Assembly (NCBI RefSeq): GCF_905171765.1
Contig: NC_053392.1
Span: 396,890,119-396,954,118, forward strand
Length of the DNA: 64,000 bases
Direction of reading: 5' to 3'
From: Bufo bufo
Taxonomy: Eukaryota > Chordata > Amphibia > Anura > Bufonidae
The first letter of the stretch is position 1; every line of letters starts with the position of its first letter. The notes below the pieces were generated by a model. It ran no database searches. It was given only the letters and a program-made list of their open reading frames with translations, and was not told where the DNA came from. This document shows, piece after piece, positions 44,272 to 53,830 of this stretch. Made by a program: the position numbers and the translations under genes.

Positions 44272-45608
44272 AGTATATTAACAAAAATCACAGCAGATAA
44301 GTAAGATATTCTTTCTGTTTCTTTTTTTATTTTTTGTTTCAAAAATAAAGTATAATAACATACGGCAGTACGTGTGTAAACGTTTTCGGCTATGCAAAGC
44401 CTTCCTCAGACACTGAAAGATTACAAAAAATGACAATCAAGCCCTATGTAGATACTATATTAGGCTAACAGCATATAGTTCTAGCATATAATATATAATA
44501 TAAATATAAATAAATAATATACGAAAAATAGAATATGAAAAAAATACAAATGATAATAATAACAATATAATCTAAGATACAAGATACAGTGGCTGACTAT
44601 ACGATATAGTAAAACAAGCTTGTCCGGATCTCGAGGTCATCTCCGGTCAGAAGTCACTTTTTTTATGAAATAGACACTGCGTCGGCGTATATCATGTTGC
44701 TGGAACGTCATATCAGCTTGAATAAATGCATTTAAGGAAGAAATGTCCAGTTCCAAAACCCAAAATCCCCAAATTAAGCTCTAATATCTATTTCCTCTTA
44801 ATGGAATATCGCTGTATCGACTGAGGTTATGTAACATAATAGTGATCCCTATAATCTGACTTCATTTCAACATAATATATATAACACCTATCTCTATACT
44901 AGGAATTTCAAGACACCTAACTGTATTATAAAGGAAGCATAAAAAGAGAGCATAAAAAAACAACAAAAGACAACAATAAATAAAATCCATAGAAAAACAT
45001 AGAACACCAGAGCCTTCCATCCTTACCTGTGCCGCAGTGTGATGTGGATATGATGGTGAAGAGAGGGTAAAGTTTGTGCCAATGGAAACGGAGCTATGCT
45101 CCAAGTACACCAAAATTGGGTGCCATAATGCTCTAAAACTTTGCTTTTTATATTGAGGTCCAGAATCGCGCCAAAATCTGTGGGCGGAATCTATTCTAGC
45201 CATGTGGAGCGGCTTGCGTTCCACCAGCCGGAAGTGTATCGGCCGGTGGAACGCATCAGGACCGGAAGTTGCGTTCCAAAGGCCGGAAGTGCCCGGCCGT
45301 GGAATGCAGTGAAAATAGGCGATACAGGGCTCTACTGAGGACAGATCAAAACAGATAACTGTATAGATGATATGTTGTATAATCACATATGTTCAGTAAT
45401 ATGCTAAATATGGTAATGATTTGGAGAAAAATAGAGTGGAAAGTAGATAAGAAGGGTATGAATGGAAACAGATTGAAAGGAACGAATATAAGTGGGAAAA
45501 ATAGAGGAAAGAAAATATAGTAGAAATAAGTATAAGGAGAAAGTACATGCACATATATATAAACATATACACATACATATACATATATGTACATATATAC
45601 ATACACAT
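44272..45608 (-). repeat. PLE arm, left (3' side)
   Basis: Inverted copy of 46686-48022. It carries CA/TA-rich DNA at the inner edge, a GC-rich block with three CCGGAAGT sites (45228-45290), a 174-codon frame that is open in both arms but without a domain, and the CTGAGGA...GAAA motif near 44365-44414 (minus). Confidence 0.93.
45228..45290 (-). promoter_or_regulatory. Cluster of ETS-type sites in the PLE arm (left)
   Basis: CCGGAAGT occurs at 45228-45235, 45262-45269 and 45283-45290, each next to a 'gcgttcca' or 'ggaacgca' segment. ETS-family factors bind CCGGAAGT, and such clusters are common in TATA-less promoters. The inference is that this is the pLTR promoter. The mirror cluster is at 47004-47066. 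Confidence 0.45.
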
Positions 45609-45931
45609 ACACACATAGAGGTGGGGATGTTGAGACAAAAAGAATAAGAATAATGTAGAATAACCAAGAGAGATATATACGTACATATATACACCCATAC
45701 ACCTAGAGGGGGATATAAAGACAGACAGGGTGTGATAAAACAGTGAACTATGGGAAATATTTTAAAGGATACTCTATGCGGCACTTGGATTCAGGAGGAG
45801 GTTTATAGGGCCTACGGAGGAAAAGTAAAATTATGTTAATATATATAGGAAATGTTTATGAAAATACAGATTTTAACATGGTGATAGAAGCCATGGGATA
45901 CCACTTCAGATTATGTCTCCTATGAAAAACC

Positions 45932-46747
45932 TTATAAAAAACTTTGAATTTCGTACTCTTTATTCATACCCTTTGGACTGAGGGTCTGTAGTAAGTGGAT
46001 CCAGTACGCTTCTCTGAGTTTCAGGATTTTGCTTCTATTTCCTCCCCTGCGCGGTGGTGGAACATGTTCAATCACTTGATATCTGAGTTGTGAAATTGAA
46101 TGACCGTGGCTATGAAAATGTGCGGGGACCGGTAGTAATAGGCTTTCTCGACGTATGGTGGACTTATGTTGACAGATTCTGTCACGTATTTTTTGCGATG
46201 TTTCCCCTACATATGCCAGTCAGCATGGGCATTTAATAATGTAGACGACGTAGTCGGAGTCGCATGTAAAGAAACCCCTGATTTCAATTGCTTTACCGGA
46301 TTGTGGATGTGAGATGGTGGGACCTTTTTGAATGTGCGTGCATTGAGCACAATTTAAGCATGGGAACGTTCCCTTCTTGGGAGTGGATAGAAAGATTTGT
46401 TTCTGTAATTTTGTGTCCGAGCCAATGTCAGCCCTCACTAAGTTATCCCGTATGTTTCTCGGTCTACGGTTGCAGGGAAGAATAGAATTGTGGAATTCTT
46501 CCACCTGTGGAAAAGCCTTCCGTAAGAGTGGCCAATGTCCCCGAATGACATTGAGGACTTTCTTTGTGGCAGGGTGATACGTGTGTACAAATGGAATTTT
46601 TTTGTTGTTAGCAGAACCTGGTCGTCTGATCTTCCTATTTTTTGTTTCATGTAAAACGTGTTGTGGGTATCCTCTACCTATACCCATGTGTATGTATATA
46701 TGTACATATATGTATATGTATGTGTATATGTTTATATATATGTGCAT
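45932..46747 (-). pseudogene. PLE polyprotein C-terminus with GIY-YIG endonuclease
   Basis: The open frame 46747-46220 starts with repeat-derived Tyr/Ile residues, then reads 'KIPFVHTYHPATKKVLNVI', 'RRPRNIRDNLVRADI' (region after the PLE reverse transcriptase) and 'GFFTCDSDYVVYIIKCPC', the start of the GIY-YIG nuclease. A TGA at 46220-46222 interrupts it. The same frame continues with 'LAYVGETSQKIRDRICQHK', 'LLPVPAHFHSHGHS' and 'LREAYWIHLLQTLSP', ending at TAA (45932-45934). The continuation keeps the YVG, the R..H pattern and the E of the nuclease. The enzyme nicks DNA to prime reverse transcription. The stop replaces the Gly expected in CPCG. Confidence 0.92.
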
Positions 46748-47003
46748 GTACTTTCTCCTTATACTTATTTCTACTATATTTTCTTTCCTCTATTTTTCCC
46801 ACTTATATTCGTTCCTTTCAATCTGTTTCCATTCATACCCTTCTTATCTACTTTCCACTCTATTTTTCTCCAAATCATTACCATATTTAGCATATTACTG
46901 AACATATGTGATTATACAACATATCATCTATACAGTTATCTGTTTTGATCTGTCCTCAGTAGAGCCCTGTATCGCCTATTTTCACTGCATTCCACGGCCG
47001 GGC

Positions 47004-47066
47004 ACTTCCGGCCTTTGGAACGCAACTTCCGGTCCTGATGCGTTCCACCGGCCGATACACTTCCGG
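47004..47066 (+). promoter_or_regulatory. Cluster of ETS-type sites in the PLE arm (right)
   Basis: ACTTCCGG at 47004-47011, 47025-47032 and 47059-47066 is the complement of the left-arm cluster. Two oppositely directed promoters facing away from or toward the central gene would follow if the sites are active. Confidence 0.45.
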
Positions 47067-47878
47067 CTGGTGGAACGCAAGCCGCTCCACATGGCTAGAA
47101 TAGATTCCGCCCACAGATTTTGGCGCGATTCTGGACCTCAATATAAAAAGCAAAGTTTTAGAGCATTATGGCACCCAATTTTGGTGTACTTGGAGCATAG
47201 CTCCGTTTCCATTGGCACAAACTTTACCCTCTCTTCACCATCATATCCACATCACACTGCGGCACAGGTAAGGATGGAAGGCTCTGGTGTTCTATGTTTT
47301 TCTATGGATTTTATTTATTGTTGTCTTTTGTTGTTTTTTTATGCTCTCTTTTTATGCTTCCTTTATAATACAGTTAGGTGTCTTGAAATTCCTAGTATAG
47401 AGATAGGTGTTATATATATTATGTTGAAATGAAGTCAGATTATAGGGATCACTATTATGTTACATAACCTCAGTCGATACAGCGATATTCCATTAAGAGG
47501 AAATAGATATTAGAGCTTAATTTGGGGATTTTGGGTTTTGGAACTGGACATTTCTTCCTTAAATGCATTTATTCAAGCTGATATGACGTTCCAGCAACAT
47601 GATATACGCCGACGCAGTGTCTATTTCATAAAAAAAGTGACTTCTGACCGGAGATGACCTCGAGATCCGGACAAGCTTGTTTTACTATATCGTATAGTCA
47701 GCCACTGTATCTTGTATCTTAGATTATATTGTTATTATTATCATTTGTATTTTTTTCATATTCTATTTTTCGTATATTATTTATTTATATTTATATTATA
47801 TATTATATGCTAGAACTATATGCTGTTAGCCTAATATAGTATCTACATAGGGCTTGATTGTCATTTTTTGTAATCTTT

Positions 47879-47928
47879 CAGTGTCTGAGGAAGGCTTTGC
47901 ATAGCCGAAAACGTTTACACACGTACTG
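47879..47928 (+). ncRNA. Hammerhead-like motif in the PLE arm (candidate)
   Basis: CTGAGGA (47885-47891) matches the CUGANGA core. 'aggctttgcatagcc' (47892-47906) forms a stem of ggct with agcc. GAAAA follows, then 'cg...cg' with a loop, and outer 'cagt' (47879-47882) pairs with 'actg' (47925-47928). Hammerhead ribozymes are known in Penelope-like elements. Here one extra A follows GAAA and the outer stem has unpaired bases, so the fold is imperfect. The mirror copy is on the minus strand at about 44365-44414. Confidence 0.35.
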
Positions 47929-48035
47929 CCGTATGTTATTATACTTTATTTTTTAAACAAAAAATAAAAAAAGAAACAGAAAGAATATCTTACTTATCTG
48001 CTGTGATTTTTGCTAATATACTAACTATTCTTCAT

Positions 48036-49173
48036 ACATTATATAGATGCAAATTGTATGCGTCATAGAAATCTGGATGATTCTGTCAATCGTGTCATAC
48101 GATGTATATATGCATTTTCTGTAAGATGGATCACTGCTAGGATAGATACTGCTGGAGTGCTCCGTAAAGTTTACACTGGAACATTTTATGTCTGACAGTT
48201 TGTTATGTAGTTTACAGTTGTTTGTGGAACACTTTTTCCATGTTGTAATTTGCCTTAATCTTATTTCATCTGACAGATAAAGTTTGCCGTGTGGAAACTA
48301 CCTGCATAGCGGTAAATTAGACCTAGAGGAGCCGTAATTGCTACATTTTTCAAGGATGGAAAAGCTGTGCATATTCTAAATGAGGATTGAGGTGGTAGTA
48401 GTACTAGAAATTTTAATAATCTCACATGTCGCATGAACTATAAAAAAAACCTCTCTATTTTATTAGCAGTTCTCATTCGGAGTATTATTACAGTCTATTA
48501 ACAGAAAGATCATGCATGGAAAAAAAATATGATTTGTATTTTACATCAAACCCCTTGATTGCTAGTTTAGTGCACTTGGCATGGCTTTACCCTTTGGCAT
48601 AATAAAACGGGTTGGCCACTTTCTGGTTACTGGCGATCAGAGTGTTTGTAAGAAGACTATATGGCACTAATATAGCCTGTGATGATATTCTGTGCCATTT
48701 TCAATACTTCATTTTCATAAGGTATGTCCTCTTGTTGGCCAAGCCTTTTGTGCCCTCCTCCGCAGGTCTAGTCCATAAAATGTCCGATGATGGAGGGTCA
48801 TGTGAGCAGAGAAATGACTCTTCTTTTTCCGCTCAGATTCCCTGCCTCTGCCATTTGCACTGTTGGGAGTTTAGTACAGGTGCAGTATGTTAGAATGGCA
48901 GAGGCTGAGTGATTTTTCTAGTCACATGACCCTCCATCAGCAGCCATCTTGTGGACAGGATCTCTATGTGGACAGTCAAATTCCTTTGTCGCATGGAAAA
49001 AGAAAATTGTACTCCGTCTACATCAGTTTGTATCAGATCTGTCAGATTTTTGTTACTTTTGAGTGGAGAAAAGGTACAACAGACAGGACATTTTTCTCCC
49101 GTCAAAAATAACTGAAAACAGAACTGACACAAACTGATCATGACTGATTCAAACTCATTAAAACAATTGGGGA
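48036..49173. other. No gene recognised
   Basis: 48036-48600 shows no repeat partner. 48780-48960 pairs 'gatggagggtcatgtga' with 'tcacatgaccctccatc' and 'ggcagagg' with 'cctctgcc', an eroded palindromic MITE of about 180 bp. The 93-codon frame at 48612-48893 has no domain. Confidence 0.45.
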
Positions 49174-49609
49174 TTAAAGGGGTCCTCTGGGCTTTGCAAA
49201 AAAACCTTAAGTGTTCTAACCCTGTGGAGGAAAGATAGTTTGGTCAGTACTGCCGCTGTCTTTGTTGAGACAGGTCCTGACCAGATGTGTTCCCAAGTCT
49301 TCCTGCCCAGCGGAATATACAGTAAGGCTCCATTCACACGTCTGCAAATGGGTCCGCATTCGTTCCGCAATTTTGCGGAACGGGTGCGGACCCATTCATT
49401 TTCTATGGGGACGGAATGGATGCGGACAGCACACAGTGTGCTGTCAGCATCCGCATTTGCGCAGCGCGGCCCCGATCTTCAGGTCCGCAGCTCCGCAAAA
49501 GATAGAACATGTCCGATCCGCAACACACCACGGACGTGTGAATGGAGCCTAAGGGTAAGTACTGACCTCAAAAGTGCAAAAATCTTTTAAACCCGGAGAA
49601 CCTCTTTAA
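49174..49609. mobile_element. TTAA MITE with a nested MITE
   Basis: TTAA at 49174-49177 and 49606-49609. Ends are 'aggggtcctctgggctttgc' and 'agaggttctccgggttt' (other strand). A second MITE (49326-49549) is inserted inside, with its own TAA duplication. Confidence 0.8.
49326..49549. mobile_element. Harbinger-like MITE nested in a TTAA MITE
   Basis: 'ggctccattcacacgtctg' pairs with 'cacggacgtgtgaatggagcc'-type right end. TAA flanks at 49323-49325 and 49550-49552. Internal 'tgcggacccattcatt' and 'tccgcat' arms. Confidence 0.88.
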
Positions 49610-50250
49610 ATGGAACAGAAACACATAAAACACAATACTGATAAACTTGGCCTAACTTTCTAATCTACAGGTGGTGATCGAGAACACACTACTGGAGACA
49701 GCTAGGCTACAGAGTAATGTTCATACCTAGAGTGTCGCAAAATAGGAAAAACTGGGTCACGTCATGTATTTGTGCAGGAACTGGCATCAGATCTTATATG
49801 TTATAAGAAAACCTGAGAGCCTGTGAATGAGCAAGTTGTTTAATGCCCAGATGTATGGTATCATGGCTGTGTGCAAGCACCATCTGGAGGTAGGGTGTGT
49901 GAGCCTGAGTGACCTGTAATGTATGCAAAAGGAAGTGCTGGATGCATACAAAACAATTATCTCATTTAGAACTTCGGAGTATTGATTGACAGCAATTATT
50001 TTAATTATTTATAGCTTCATTCTGTTTGTCAGATGGGGCCTTATCCATGCTGTATTTATGGAGGAGAATCATCATGAATTGCTTTAATAGTTTCCAAATT
50101 TTCCCCTTCTCATGAAAACAAAAATATAAGCCCTGGAAATGCAATAGCAGGGTGTATGGCTTTTAAATGAATGCCTATTTGGTAAGTGTGCAGTTTATTG
50201 TTATATGAACACATCTTTGGCCTGTTAGGCTGCTGCTGTCTCTCTATGAA
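49610..50250. other. No gene recognised
   Basis: Noncoding, AT-rich, without repeat partners in the window. No frame with a domain. Confidence 0.45.
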
Positions 50251-50304
50251 TATACACTCACCTAAAGAATTATTAGGAACACCATACTAATACGGTGTTG
50301 GACC

Positions 50305-52051
50305 TAGGGTTGGGCGATATACCGGTATCACGATATACCGCGGTATTAAAAAAACGGCGATATGGCGATATCGCTGTTTCCAAAATACCGCGGTATTTTG
50401 TGACGTCATCAAAGCGGTCAGCTCACATTGTGCGCTGACCGCTTCTAAACGTGCGCCCGCCCGCCGCTGCACCTTGCATAGCGCTGCCGCTGAGTAACAT
50501 TACTTCCTCTCGCTCCTGGCCTGGCTCCTTCTTGCTCCGCCTCCCTTAGTCAAGTCTCCACCCACCATCTGACATCATCACCGTCGTCACCCACCGGCTC
50601 TATTGTATATGTGGAGATGGCGAATCGATCCCCTGTGTGAGTACTGTTGTCTCTGGAGAGACTTTTCCTGCAGCTGCCTCACTAGTGTGTGCTCTGGTGA
50701 CGAAATTATAAACTTACTACTTCCCGCAGCGGCCGCCCCCGGCTCTCCCTCCTCCTTGCTCCCATATTCAAATCTCTGCCCACCGGCATCTGATGTCAGA
50801 ATCAGAGCACACAAGCGAGGCAGCCGCGGGAAAGGTATATCGCAAAGTATTACTGCATGTATGGTGGCCTGTGGCCACAAGACCTTATTATAACACCTCC
50901 TTGTGGCCCCCCATACAGTGTAACGCCTCCTTGTGGCCCCCCATACAGGGTAACGCCTCCTTGTGGCCCCCCATACAGTGTAACGCCTCCTTGTGGCCCC
51001 CCATACAGTGTAACGCCTCCTTGTGGCCCCCCATACAGTGTAACGCCTCCTTGTGGCCCCCATACAGTGTAACGCCTCCTTGTGGCCCCCCATACAGTGT
51101 AACGCCTCCTTGTGGCCCCCCATACAGTGTAACGCCTCCTTGTGGCCCCCCCATACAGTGTAACGCCTCCTTGTGGCCCCCCCATACAGTGTAACGCCTC
51201 CTTGTGGCCCCCGCCATACAGTGTAACGCCTCCTTGTGGCCCCCCCATACAGTGTAACGCCTCCTTGTGGCCCCCCCATACAGTGTAACGCCTCCTTGTG
51301 GCCTCCCCATACAGTGTAACGCCTCCTTGTGGCCCCCATAGAGTGTAACGCCTCCTTGTGGCCCCCCCATACAGTGTAACGCCTCCTTGTGGCCCCCCCA
51401 TACAGTGTAATGCCTCCTTGTGGCCCCCCCATACAGTGTAACCCCTCCTTGTGGCCCCCCCATACAGTGTAACGCCTCCTTGTGGCCCCCCATACAGTGT
51501 AACGCCTCCTTGTGGCCCCCCCATACAGTGTAACGCCTCCTTGTGGCCCCCCCATACAGTGTAACGCCTCCTTGTGGCCCCCCCATACAGTGTAACGCCT
51601 CCTTGTGGCTGCCCCCATACAGTGTAACGCCTCCTTGTGGCCCCCCCATACAGTGTAACGCCTTCTTGTGGCTGTCCCCATACAGTGTAACGTCTCCTTG
51701 TGGCTGCCTCCATACAGTATAACGTCTACTTGTGGCCCCCCATACAGTATAACGTCTACTTGTGGCCCCCCATACAGTATAACGTCTCCTTGTGGCTGTC
51801 CCCATACAGTATAACGTCTCCTTGTGGCTGCCCCCATACAGTATAACGTCTCCTTGTGGCCCCCCATACAGTATAACGTCTCCTTGTGGCCCCCCATACA
51901 GTATAACGTCTCCTTGTGGCCCCCCATACAGTATAACGTCTCCTTGTGTTTTTTTTCTTTTAAACGGGTATTTATCGCGATATATATCGTTATCGCGATA
52001 AAATTTTTAATATCGTTATCGTCTGAATATTTTTGATATCGTCCAACCCTA
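50305..52051. mobile_element. Nonautonomous hAT element carrying a minisatellite
   Basis: The 8-bp gttggacc flanks it at 50297-50304 and 52052-52059. Ends are 'tagggttgggcgatatacc' and 'tagggttggacgatatc' (other strand). Subterminal regions are rich in 'ataccgcggtatt' and 'tatcgcgata' palindromes. No transposase is present. Over half of the element is a ~30-bp tandem array (50888-51946), and the rest of the left part (50411-50887) is unassigned GC-rich sequence. Confidence 0.95.
50888..51946. repeat. ~30-bp minisatellite inside hAT, about 35 copies
   Basis: The unit is 'cctccttgtggccccc' plus 'catacagtgtaacg', with length varying from 29 to 32 bp through the C run and through 'gctgcccc' variants. 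The last ~240 bp (51690-51946) use 'gtataacgtct' in place of 'gtgtaacgcct', so array ends differ from the middle. The minus strand lacks stops, producing frames of 287-614 codons that are not genes. Confidence 0.95.
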
Positions 52052-52059
52052 GTTGGACC

Positions 52060-52431
52060 CCCTTTTGCCTTCAGAACTGCCTTAATTCTACGTGGCATTG
52101 ATTCAACAAGGTGCTGATAGCATTCTTTAGAAATGTTGGCCCATATTGATAGGATAGCATCTTGCAGTTGATGGAGATTTGAGGGATGCACATCCAGGGC
52201 ATGAAGCTCCCATTCCACCACATCCCAAAGATGCTCTATTGGGTTGAGATCTGGTGACTGTGGGGGCCATTTTAGTACAGTGAACTCATTGTCATGTTCA
52301 AGAAACCAATTTGAAATGATTCGAGCTTTGTGACATGGTGCATTATCCTGCTGGAAGTAGCCATCAGAGGATGGATACATGTTCTCATTCTGTTTATGCC
52401 AAATTCGGACTCTACCATTTGAATGTCTCAA
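52060..52431 (-). pseudogene. Tc1 transposase C-terminal half (DD36E)
   Basis: Reads 'RVRIWHKQNENMYPSSDG', then 'YFQQDNAPCHKARIISNWF' with the second catalytic Asp, '[18 protein letters not shown]' with the catalytic Glu, and ends 'ESMPRRIKAVLKAKGGPT'. Thirty-six residues lie between that Asp and the Glu, the spacing reported for the DD36E (Incomer) group. The N-terminal DNA-binding part and the first Asp are missing. The open frame continues artificially through the hAT element and its minisatellite to 50587. Confidence 0.88.
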
Positions 52432-52445
52432 CAGAAATCGAGACC

Positions 52446-52521
52446 CCCAGGGTAATTCCTATAGCATATAAAACAGCGTACTGCAGTACGCCGTTATATA
52501 TGCTATAGGAATTACCCTGGG
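52446..52521. repeat. Perfect-arm palindrome, 76 bp
   Basis: 'cccagggtaattcctatagc' pairs with its complement at 52502-52521. The centre is 'gtactgcagtac'. It abuts the truncated Tc1 element. Two copies of 'tacgggcctcattcc' follow at about 52537-52570. Confidence 0.88.
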
Positions 52522-53194
52522 ACGGGTGTATCGATATACGGGCCTCATTCCTATACGGGCCTCATTCCTATTGGTATAGAAGTTTTATATATAGAGCCTT
52601 CATTTTATGTATTTTTGATTTTAGGGGATATGTTTTTAGGTTGAATAAATTGTGTATCATTGTTCTTTCAAGTGCGCCCTTTTGAGTGTGCCCCTTCTTT
52701 GCTTTTGGTATTCACGTATTTTACTGACTAGGCAACTCCCTTTATGTTCTGTTTGAAAAATAAGAACGGCAAAAATACCCAAATGTGGCACTGATTTTTA
52801 TTTATTTGAATTTTTTCCCCCCCATAGCACTGTAAAGTCAGTTTGGATTCAGATAGCTCTTCCAATTTCTGTCAGCAAAATGTATCTGGACGCGTGTCTT
52901 GGGGTGCATCAGTTTTTATTCCAGACCTATTCTCTTTAATTACTGAATGAGTCTTGGACAGAAAACGGACAAGAATGTTGCAGACTGCAAGTCTCTTCAG
53001 TGCCAGAAAATTGAAGGGTGAATTGAACTATTTATTTTAGTGGGTCCGTGTGCTATGCAGGTGCAATCCGGATAGCACATGGACGGAAATGACTGTCTTC
53101 TGAATCGGGTCTTACAGAGGTGGATAAATAGTAATGTATTACTACAGAAAATGAAAAATGTTGCGCACTTTGCATTTTTTTTTTATATATATTT
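52522..53194. other. No gene recognised
   Basis: Contains 'gtgcgcccttttgagtgtgc' and MITE-like phrases near 52860-53110 ('ggacagaaaacggacaag', 'tgctatgcaggtgcaatccg'), but no complete element and no domain-bearing frame. Confidence 0.4.
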
Positions 53195-53276
53195 TTTATT
53201 GAAGTGAATGGCTCCGCACCCGAGCCGCAAAAACTGCGGCTCGGATGCGGACCAAAACGGTCGTGTGCATGAGGCC
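53195..53276 (-). repeat. Partial MITE, mirror of 53396-53480
   Basis: 'gcggaccaaaacggtcgtgt' and 'gcatgaggcc' at the right end, followed by TTA, are the complement of the start of the element at 53396. Only the terminal ~80 bp are present. Confidence 0.75.
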
Positions 53277-53279
53277 TTA

Positions 53280-53302
53280 GTAAAAAAAAAAAAAAAAAAA
53301 TA

Positions 53303-53366
<64 letters not shown>

Positions 53367-53392
53367 TTTTTATTTTTTTTTTTTTTTTTTAC
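53280..53392. repeat. Poly(A)-(TA)n-poly(T) tract
   Basis: A run of A (53282-53300), about 28 TA units (53305-53361), then AT-rich DNA and a run of T to 53390. It is symmetric, so with the mirror MITE ends on both sides it makes a ~285-bp palindrome (53195-53480). Confidence 0.9.
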
Positions 53393-53395
53393 TAA

Positions 53396-53706
53396 GGCCT
53401 CATGCACACGACCGTTTTGGTCCGCATCCGAGCCGCAGTTTTTGCGGCTCGGGTGCGGAGCCATTCACTTCAATGGGGCCGCAAAAGTTGCGGACAGTAC
53501 TCCGTGTGCTGTCCGCATCCATTGCTCCGTTCCATGGTCTGTAAAAAAATTATAACCTTTTCCTATTCTTGTCTGTTTTGCGGACAAGAATAGGCTGTTA
53601 TATGAATGGCTGTTCAGCAAATTGCGGAACACACACGTACACCATCCATGTTTTGCAGATCTGCAATTTGCGGACTGCAAAACACACCAATCGTGTCCAT
53701 GTAGCC
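53396..53706. mobile_element. Harbinger-like MITE
   Basis: TAA at 53393-53395 and 53707-53709. Ends are 'ggcctcatgcacacgaccg' and 'ggctacatggacacgattg' (other strand). Internal 'gccgcagtttttgcggc' hairpin near 53432. Confidence 0.82.
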
Positions 53707-53830
53707 TAATTCATACAAAGTTTGCCCTTTTTGGATTTTTTTATTATCTTGAAGTAAAAGCAGTTCACTTGACTCCTTTACTAGTTGCTTTACCTGTCCT
53801 TGAACTGTTTTTTATGCTTTTGATGCATTA

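Larger units (their letters stand above)
44203..48019 (-). mobile_element. Penelope-like element with inverted pLTR arms
   Basis: A 16-bp duplication, actaactattcttcat, stands at 44187-44202 and 48020-48035. Inside are two inverted arms of 1,337 bp (44272-45608 and 46686-48022, overlapping the duplication by 3 bp) around a central 1.08 kb. The centre encodes the end of a PLE polyprotein on the minus strand, so the element's 5' side is at the right and its 3' side at the left. A 69-bp extra tail (44203-44271) lies outside the left arm, as often seen at PLE termini. The arms differ at only a few positions, so the insertion is young. The RT domain is missing through 5' truncation. Confidence 0.92.
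46686..48022 (+). repeat. PLE arm, right (5' side)
   Basis: Inverted copy of 44272-45608 with very few differences; examples lie near the outer end, 'ttttgctaatata' against 'tattaacaaaaat' on the left, and 'tttttaaac' against 'gtttcaaaa'. The near-identity implies a recent insertion or gene conversion between arms. Confidence 0.93.
50253..52440 (-). mobile_element. Tc1/mariner element, DD36E type, split by a hAT insertion
   Basis: The left end 'tacactcacctaaagaatta' and following 'ttaggaacacc' is a Tc1 terminal sequence. The transposase 3' half lies at 52431-52060 on the minus strand. A 1,747-bp hAT element separates the terminal 50 bp from the coding end. The 5' half is lost at about 52440, where a palindrome (52446-52521) begins. 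Confidence 0.85.

Noticed and set aside
44862..45386. Identical 174-codon frames in the two PLE arms (also 46908-47432)
   Set aside because: Identity follows from the near-identical inverted arms. The sequence has no recognisable domain and no evidence of selection, so it is not called a gene; the left copy is in the sense direction of the element and could be re-examined.
45346..45784. Overlapping Tyr/Ile-rich frames of 101-126 codons
   Set aside because: CA/TA-rich low-complexity DNA, repeated inverted at 46581-46948.
50850..51805. 287- and 305-codon frames through the 30-bp array
   Set aside because: Stop-free minisatellite strand in other frames; same artefact.
50587..52431. 614-codon minus-strand frame (largest in the window)
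   Set aside because: It joins a genuine Tc1 transposase C-terminal half (to about 52060) to a hAT element and its minisatellite. The 8-bp duplication at 52052-52059 shows the fusion is a chance read-through.
53305..53361. (TA)n as a replication origin or promoter
   Set aside because: It is explained as a microsatellite at the centre of a mirrored MITE palindrome; nothing else supports a regulatory role.
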